A stretch of DNA of 64,000 nt from Rossellomorea sp. y25. Lineage in GTDB: Bacteria; Bacillota; Bacilli; Bacillales; Bacillaceae_B. Numbering within the stretch: position 1 is the stretch's first letter; each line of letters opens with the position of its first letter. The stretch is taken from contig NZ_CP145886.1 of the NCBI RefSeq assembly GCF_038049935.1, positions 3,046,501 to 3,110,500 of the forward strand. Reading direction: 5' to 3'. Below, piece after piece: positions 60,524 through 64,000 of the stretch. The notes beneath the pieces were generated by a model that was not told the DNA's origin, made no database searches, and saw only the letters and a list, made by a program, of their open reading frames with translations. A program made the translations under genes and the position numbers.

Positions 60524-62281
60524 TTAATCGTTTTCAAGATTATATATGGCATCTACGCTATCTTTGAAAATCGGGTAGATCCCACCCTCATCGATCTTCA
60601 CATCCATGTTGACGGCAACCAGGGAGTATTTAGGGTTTTCAAAGGGAAAATATCCTGCGAACCATTTATTATACAATTCATTTTCTTTCGCTTCTTCACC
60701 CCGATAATTACCTGTTTGCGCCGTTCCCGTTTTACCGGCAATGGTGTAGGCAGCTGTTTGCAGGTATGGAGCAGTTCCTTCAGGTGAGTTTACAACTCCT
60801 CTTAAATACTGCTGAAGCTTCATTGCCGTATATGGAGTAATCGTCTCACCCTCCTGCTTTTGTTTGGGGAAGGAAAACATCTTCGTTCCATTTTGGTACT
60901 CGACGGCGGATACGGCACTCACTTGATATTTCTCTCCTCCCCTTGCGATGGTGGCCATCATATTGGCGATGCCCAGAGGAGTGACTCGAACTTCTTGTTG
61001 TCCAATCCCAGTTTGAGAAACAAGTTTGGGTTCATCTCTATGTTCTTCCGACGCAAAGATCCTTCCTTCGCTTACTTGAAGCTGAGGAAAGCTTTCGTAA
61101 TGAAAGACATCCCCTTTCCAGACAATATCACCAAGCAAGCCGATCTTTTCAGCATATTCATCAAGAAGATGGGTATCTTTCTCCGTTAATTCATTGGCCA
61201 AATCCGCAAACGTCCGGTTACAGCTGACGGCAAGACTCGTTTTTATATTGATAGTTCCGTGTGGCTTTTCTGCACGACCGCCTCGAATATCTTCATCACA
61301 TGCAAATAGCCTGCTTTCATCCACAATCCCTTCGTCCATGGCTGCAGCGGCGACAACGGTCTTAAACACAGAGCCGGGGATCAACGCTTTCAGCATGTAG
61401 TTCGTTGCCCCGCCACTGAACGGGTCACGGCTGCTCATCGCAGGTCTTGAGACACTTGCGACAATTTCGCTTTTTTCAATATCAAGGAGCAGTAATCCTC
61501 CCTTTTGAATGTTATACGTATCTGCAACCTCTTCCAATGCTTGCTGCATCTTCCCATCAATCGTCGTTTTCACATTAAGGGGATAGAATGGATTGGCTGG
61601 CGCCAAATATTTTACATCCACACCGAATAATGGGCCACCGATTGCATCAACATGATAGATCAATTTCGCTTCCTCTTCTGCTACCAGCCATTCATCAAAG
61701 CTCTCTTGAAGCCCGGACACGCCAATTTTCTGATTGGCCCCCTTTACTTTATCCGGGTAACGCTTATGGAACACGTCGGCATTTTCTCCCGTCACACCAA
61801 TCAGCTGTGAAGCAGGCACTTCACTACTTTTGAACTTTTTCGTGAGTGCAAACACTCCTTGAATTTCAAGGTCATTGATTTCTTTCATTTGATTTTCGGT
61901 GAGCTGTAAAGGTTCTTTTCCGCCAAATACGATAGGTCCTTTCGCTTCTTCAACCTTAGATTGAATGGTTTTGGGAGGGACATGAAGGATTCCCGCCACT
62001 TTTTCTACTGGCCATTCGATTTGTTTTAGAAATGGAAAAAGAACGAGAATATTCTTTTCCGTAAACGTAAGAGGCTCACCGTTTCGATCAAGAAATTCTC
62101 CACGCCCTTCATCGATCACCAATTGTTGTGTTCGTTGAGATACACTTTCTTCAAGAAGATTGATTTTATGTTTCGAATAGGATTCTGTTTGAAATAATTG
62201 CAATTGCATCAGTCTCCCTGACAAGGCAAAGAGAGAGAGTAATAAGAAGATACTGAGCAGCCTGATTCGTTTACGTTTCAT
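60524..62281 (-). CDS. pbpI: Penicillin-binding protein PbpI (class B transpeptidase)
   Basis: Monofunctional D,D-transpeptidase linked to sporulation. 585 aa. N-terminal anchor (about residues 8-26), PBP dimer domain, and transpeptidase motifs: PGSVFKTV (S-x-x-K, about 303), SCN (about 353), KTGTAQTG (about 518). Upstream of yrrS, as in B. subtilis (yrrR). Confidence 0.93.
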   Translation of the reverse strand: MKRKRIRLLSIFLLLSLFALSGRLMQLQLFQTESYSKHKINLLEESVSQRTQQLVIDEGRGEFLDRNGEPLTFTEKNILVLFPFLKQIEWPVEKVAGILHVPPKTIQSKVEEAKGPIVFGGKEPLQLTENQMKEINDLEIQGVFALTKKFKSSEVPASQLIGVTGENADVFHKRYPDKVKGANQKIGVSGLQESFDEWLVAEEEAKLIYHVDAIGGPLFGVDVKYLAPANPFYPLNVKTTIDGKMQQALEEVADTYNIQKGGLLLLDIEKSEIVASVSRPAMSSRDPFSGGATNYMLKALIPGSVFKTVVAAAAMDEGIVDESRLFACDEDIRGGRAEKPHGTINIKTSLAVSCNRTFADLANELTEKDTHLLDEYAEKIGLLGDIVWKGDVFHYESFPQLQVSEGRIFASEEHRDEPKLVSQTGIGQQEVRVTPLGIANMMATIARGGEKYQVSAVSAVEYQNGTKMFSFPKQKQEGETITPYTAMKLQQYLRGVVNSPEGTAPYLQTAAYTIAGKTGTAQTGNYRGEEAKENELYNKWFAGYFPFENPKYSLVAVNMDVKIDEGGIYPIFKDSVDAIYNLEND

Positions 62282-62340
62282 AATGTCACCTCGTCCCCAT
62301 TGTTGACGAGTTTCGGGTGAAATAATCTTTTTCCCGGCAT

Positions 62341-62372
62341 AAAAAAAGAAGAGGCCCGCTAATGAGCCCCTC
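62341..62372 (-). terminator. Probable terminator of greA
   Basis: GAGG...CCTC hairpin with internal mismatches, followed by TTCTTTTTTT on the minus strand, near the greA stop. Confidence 0.6.
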
Positions 62373-62380
62373 CTACATGA

Positions 62381-62857
62381 TCAGCTTACTTCCACAATCT
62401 TCACATTCATTTCTCCACCTGGAGTTTGAACGCTTACTTCCGCGCCTACTTTATGGCCAAGAAGGCTTTTCGCGATTGGTGAATCATTTGAAATCTTTCC
62501 TTCAAATGGATCTGCTTCTGCACTACCGACGATTGTGTATGTTTCTTTGTCTCCGTCCGGCAGTTCAACGAACGTTACCTTTTTACCTAATTGTACTGTA
62601 TCTGAATTCATATCATCTTCTTGAATGATTTTCGCATTGCGAATCATGTTTTCTAAAGTAGAAATACGGCCTTCAACAAATGCTTGTTCATCTTTCGCTG
62701 CGTCGTATTCTGAGTTCTCGGATAAATCTCCAAAGCTTCGGGCGATTTTAATACGCTCTACTACTTCTTTACGTTTAACCGTTTTCAAATTCTCAAGCTC
62801 TTTTTCCAATTTAGCTTTACCTTCTGCTGTCATAGGAAATACTTTTTCTGTACTCAT
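62381..62857 (-). CDS. greA: Transcription elongation factor GreA
   Basis: Rescues backtracked RNA polymerase. 158 aa: N-terminal coiled coil with acidic tip residues in [13 protein letters not shown] (about 41-53), and a C-terminal FKBP-like domain. I chose the ATG at 62857 ([10 protein letters not shown]); an in-frame GTG four codons before lies within the GGAGTGA site. Confidence 0.96.
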   Translation of the reverse strand: MSTEKVFPMTAEGKAKLEKELENLKTVKRKEVVERIKIARSFGDLSENSEYDAAKDEQAFVEGRISTLENMIRNAKIIQEDDMNSDTVQLGKKVTFVELPDGDKETYTIVGSAEADPFEGKISNDSPIAKSLLGHKVGAEVSVQTPGGEMNVKIVEVS

Positions 62858-62938
62858 GACCCTCTTCACTCCTTCTGCTATCTAAGAGTTTCCCCATACT
62901 CTCTATGTAAATGTTCATTTGCTAGTTATGTAAAGGTA

Positions 62939-62974
62939 GGGAATGGAGAGAGAATTCATTCTCTCTCCATTCCC
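62939..62974 (-). terminator. Hairpin between udk and greA
   Basis: Near-perfect 17-bp stem GGGAATGGAGAGAGAAT and complement. The tail is T-poor, so it may be a weak terminator or stabiliser. Confidence 0.7.
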
Positions 62975-63036
62975 TGCTTCTTTACAATGTGGGAAAATGT
63001 AACTTCTACCTTTATGTCTTTATCTATGCTATCGTA

Positions 63037-63672
63037 TTACAAAAATGACTTTTGTTCAAGAATTGTTTGAATTTTTGTTACCATTAAATCGATGGCTACG
63101 TGATTATGACCACCTTCAGGAATGATCACATCAGCATATCGCTTCGTCGGTTCGATAAATTGATTATGCATAGGACGAACAACTGTAATGTATTGATCAA
63201 TGACGGAATCAATGGAACGGCCACGCTCCTTGATATCACGAAGCATCCTTCTAATGATGCGAAGATCGGCATCTGTATCTACATATAGCTTAATATCCAT
63301 TAAGTTACGCAATCTTTCATCTTCTAATACTAAAATTCCTTCTAAAATAATAACATCTTTCGGTTCAACGAGAATCGTGTCGTCTGAACGGGTGTGCATT
63401 TTATAATCATAAACCGGCTTATTTACGGGTTGATGATCTAAAAGAACGTGCAGATGTTGAATTAATAGATCATTGTCAAATGCTAATGGATGATCATAAT
63501 TGGTTTTTAAACGTTCCTCAAAAGGAAGATTCGATTGATCTTTATAATAATAGTCCTGCTGCAGCATTAAAATCGAATGACCTTGAAATTGCTCATAAAT
63601 GGCTTTGGTGACACTTGTTTTACCTGAGCCGGATCCTCCTGCTACACCAATCACAACGGGTTTATGCTTCAT
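63037..63672 (-). CDS. udk: Uridine kinase
   Basis: Phosphorylates uridine and cytidine in salvage. 211 aa, P-loop [12 protein letters not shown] (residues 9-20), YDHPLAFD (about 59). It lies 5 bp after trhP2, the typical Bacillus order. Confidence 0.96.
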   Translation of the reverse strand: MKHKPVVIGVAGGSGSGKTSVTKAIYEQFQGHSILMLQQDYYYKDQSNLPFEERLKTNYDHPLAFDNDLLIQHLHVLLDHQPVNKPVYDYKMHTRSDDTILVEPKDVIILEGILVLEDERLRNLMDIKLYVDTDADLRIIRRMLRDIKERGRSIDSVIDQYITVVRPMHNQFIEPTKRYADVIIPEGGHNHVAIDLMVTKIQTILEQKSFL

Positions 63673-63677
63673 AAGTA

Positions 63678-64000
63678 TTAGGTGTTCTCCTTTCGCATCA
63701 TGTTATCAGGATATACTCTCTGATGAACTTTGAATTTCACAATTTGTAATGGGTGACGTGCAACATCAAGCTCATTTCCTTTTTCATCCCACATTTTCTC
63801 CACGACTTGCGTGAAATTTGAGATTTCAGGTCCGAAAAACTCTATTTCCTGTCCTGTTTTAAAATGGTTTCTTTGTTGCAGGGTGACGATTTGCGTTTCT
63901 TCGTCGTAATCTAACACAAGTCCGACAAATTCATAGTTTGTATTTTTCTTATTATGAACACCAAACATTTGCTCCTTAAAGCCAGGAACTCCCTCAAAGA
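63678..64000 (-). CDS. trhP2: Peptidase U32 family protein TrhP2/YrrO, C-terminal part
   Basis: Partial gene running off the right edge; the frame stays open to the last base. The visible part includes [17 protein letters not shown] and a C-terminal beta domain. U32 proteins of this locus are involved in 5-hydroxyuridine formation in tRNA anticodons. The Met at 63968 is internal, not the start. Confidence 0.85.
   Translation of the reverse strand, partial: FEGVPGFKEQMFGVHNKKNTNYEFVGLVLDYDEETQIVTLQQRNHFKTGQEIEFFGPEISNFTQVVEKMWDEKGNELDVARHPLQIVKFKVHQRVYPDNMMRKENT

Overview
The window is a chromosomal core segment of a low-GC, spore-forming Bacillaceae bacterium. The gene order closely follows the Bacillus subtilis rpoD-dnaG to sigK to udk interval. 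It contains sporulation genes (spoIIP, gpr, yqfC, yqfD, sda, sigK, a YjcZ-type peptide), the comE competence locus, a CIRCE-controlled hrcA operon and a T-box. Several differences from B. subtilis point to a relative of the marine and soil 'Bacillus' lineages (Rossellomorea-like; this is inference only): a single-chain glycyl-tRNA synthetase instead of GlyQ plus GlyS, an uninterrupted sigK without a skin element, and a psd/pssA pair next to sda. No prophage, transposase, CRISPR array, rRNA or tRNA gene was seen.

Layout, left to right. 1-4.4 kb (minus): rpoD (partial), dnaG, yqxD, then yqfL and ccpN. 4.6-6.3 kb (plus): T-box leader and glyQS. 6.4-18.6 kb (minus): recO, yqzL, era, cdd, dgkA, ybeY, pgpH, phoH, yqfD, yqfC, a 154-aa membrane/coiled-coil protein, floA, an NfeD-type membrane protease, yqeY and rpsU. 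18.9-23.1 kb: yqeW (plus), deoC, and a solitary GH13 alpha-glucosidase behind two cre-like sites. 23.3-31.3 kb (minus): the heat-shock operon hrcA-grpE-dnaK-dnaJ-prmA-rsmE-mtaB. 31.7-38.6 kb: hemW, lepA, yqxA, spoIIP, gpr (minus) and rpsT (plus). 38.6-44.7 kb: holA, yqzM, comEC-comEB-comEA and the divergent comER. 45.4-50.5 kb (minus): a tightly overlapping operon yqeG-yqeH-aroE-yhbY-nadD-yqeK-rsfS-yqeM. 50.7-53.8 kb: DnaA boxes, sda, psd, pssA, a YjcZ-type peptide and sigK. 53.8-55.6 kb: a patch of very small ORFs including yrzI, then yrhC. 55.7-59.2 kb (minus): the methionine-to-cysteine operon yrrT-mtnN-mccA-mccB. 59.4-64 kb: yrzA (plus), then yrrS, pbpI, greA, udk and the 3' end of trhP2 (minus).

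The genes are mostly housekeeping: replication (dnaG, holA, recO), ribosome assembly and translation (era, ybeY, yqeH, yhbY, rsfS, lepA, rpsU, rpsT, prmA, rsmE, mtaB, glyQS), protein folding, envelope lipid synthesis (dgkA, psd, pssA, pgpH, floA), competence and sporulation. Many neighbours overlap by a few bases, which implies translational coupling. Terminators are frequent and usually shared by convergent genes.

The most unusual content lies between genes. A family of about 640-bp composite, hairpin-rich elements with terminal inverted repeats occurs as two near-complete copies, one inverted partial copy and one decayed copy. A second palindromic element of about 115 bp occurs three times, and two of those copies are nested at the same internal site of the first family. 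Other points worth checking are a ccpN reading frame with no ordinary start codon, a terminator whose 3' arm carries the yqfC ribosome binding site, two long-range hairpin terminators with elaborate inner structure (after yqzM and before mccA), and a cluster of small ORFs after sigK.
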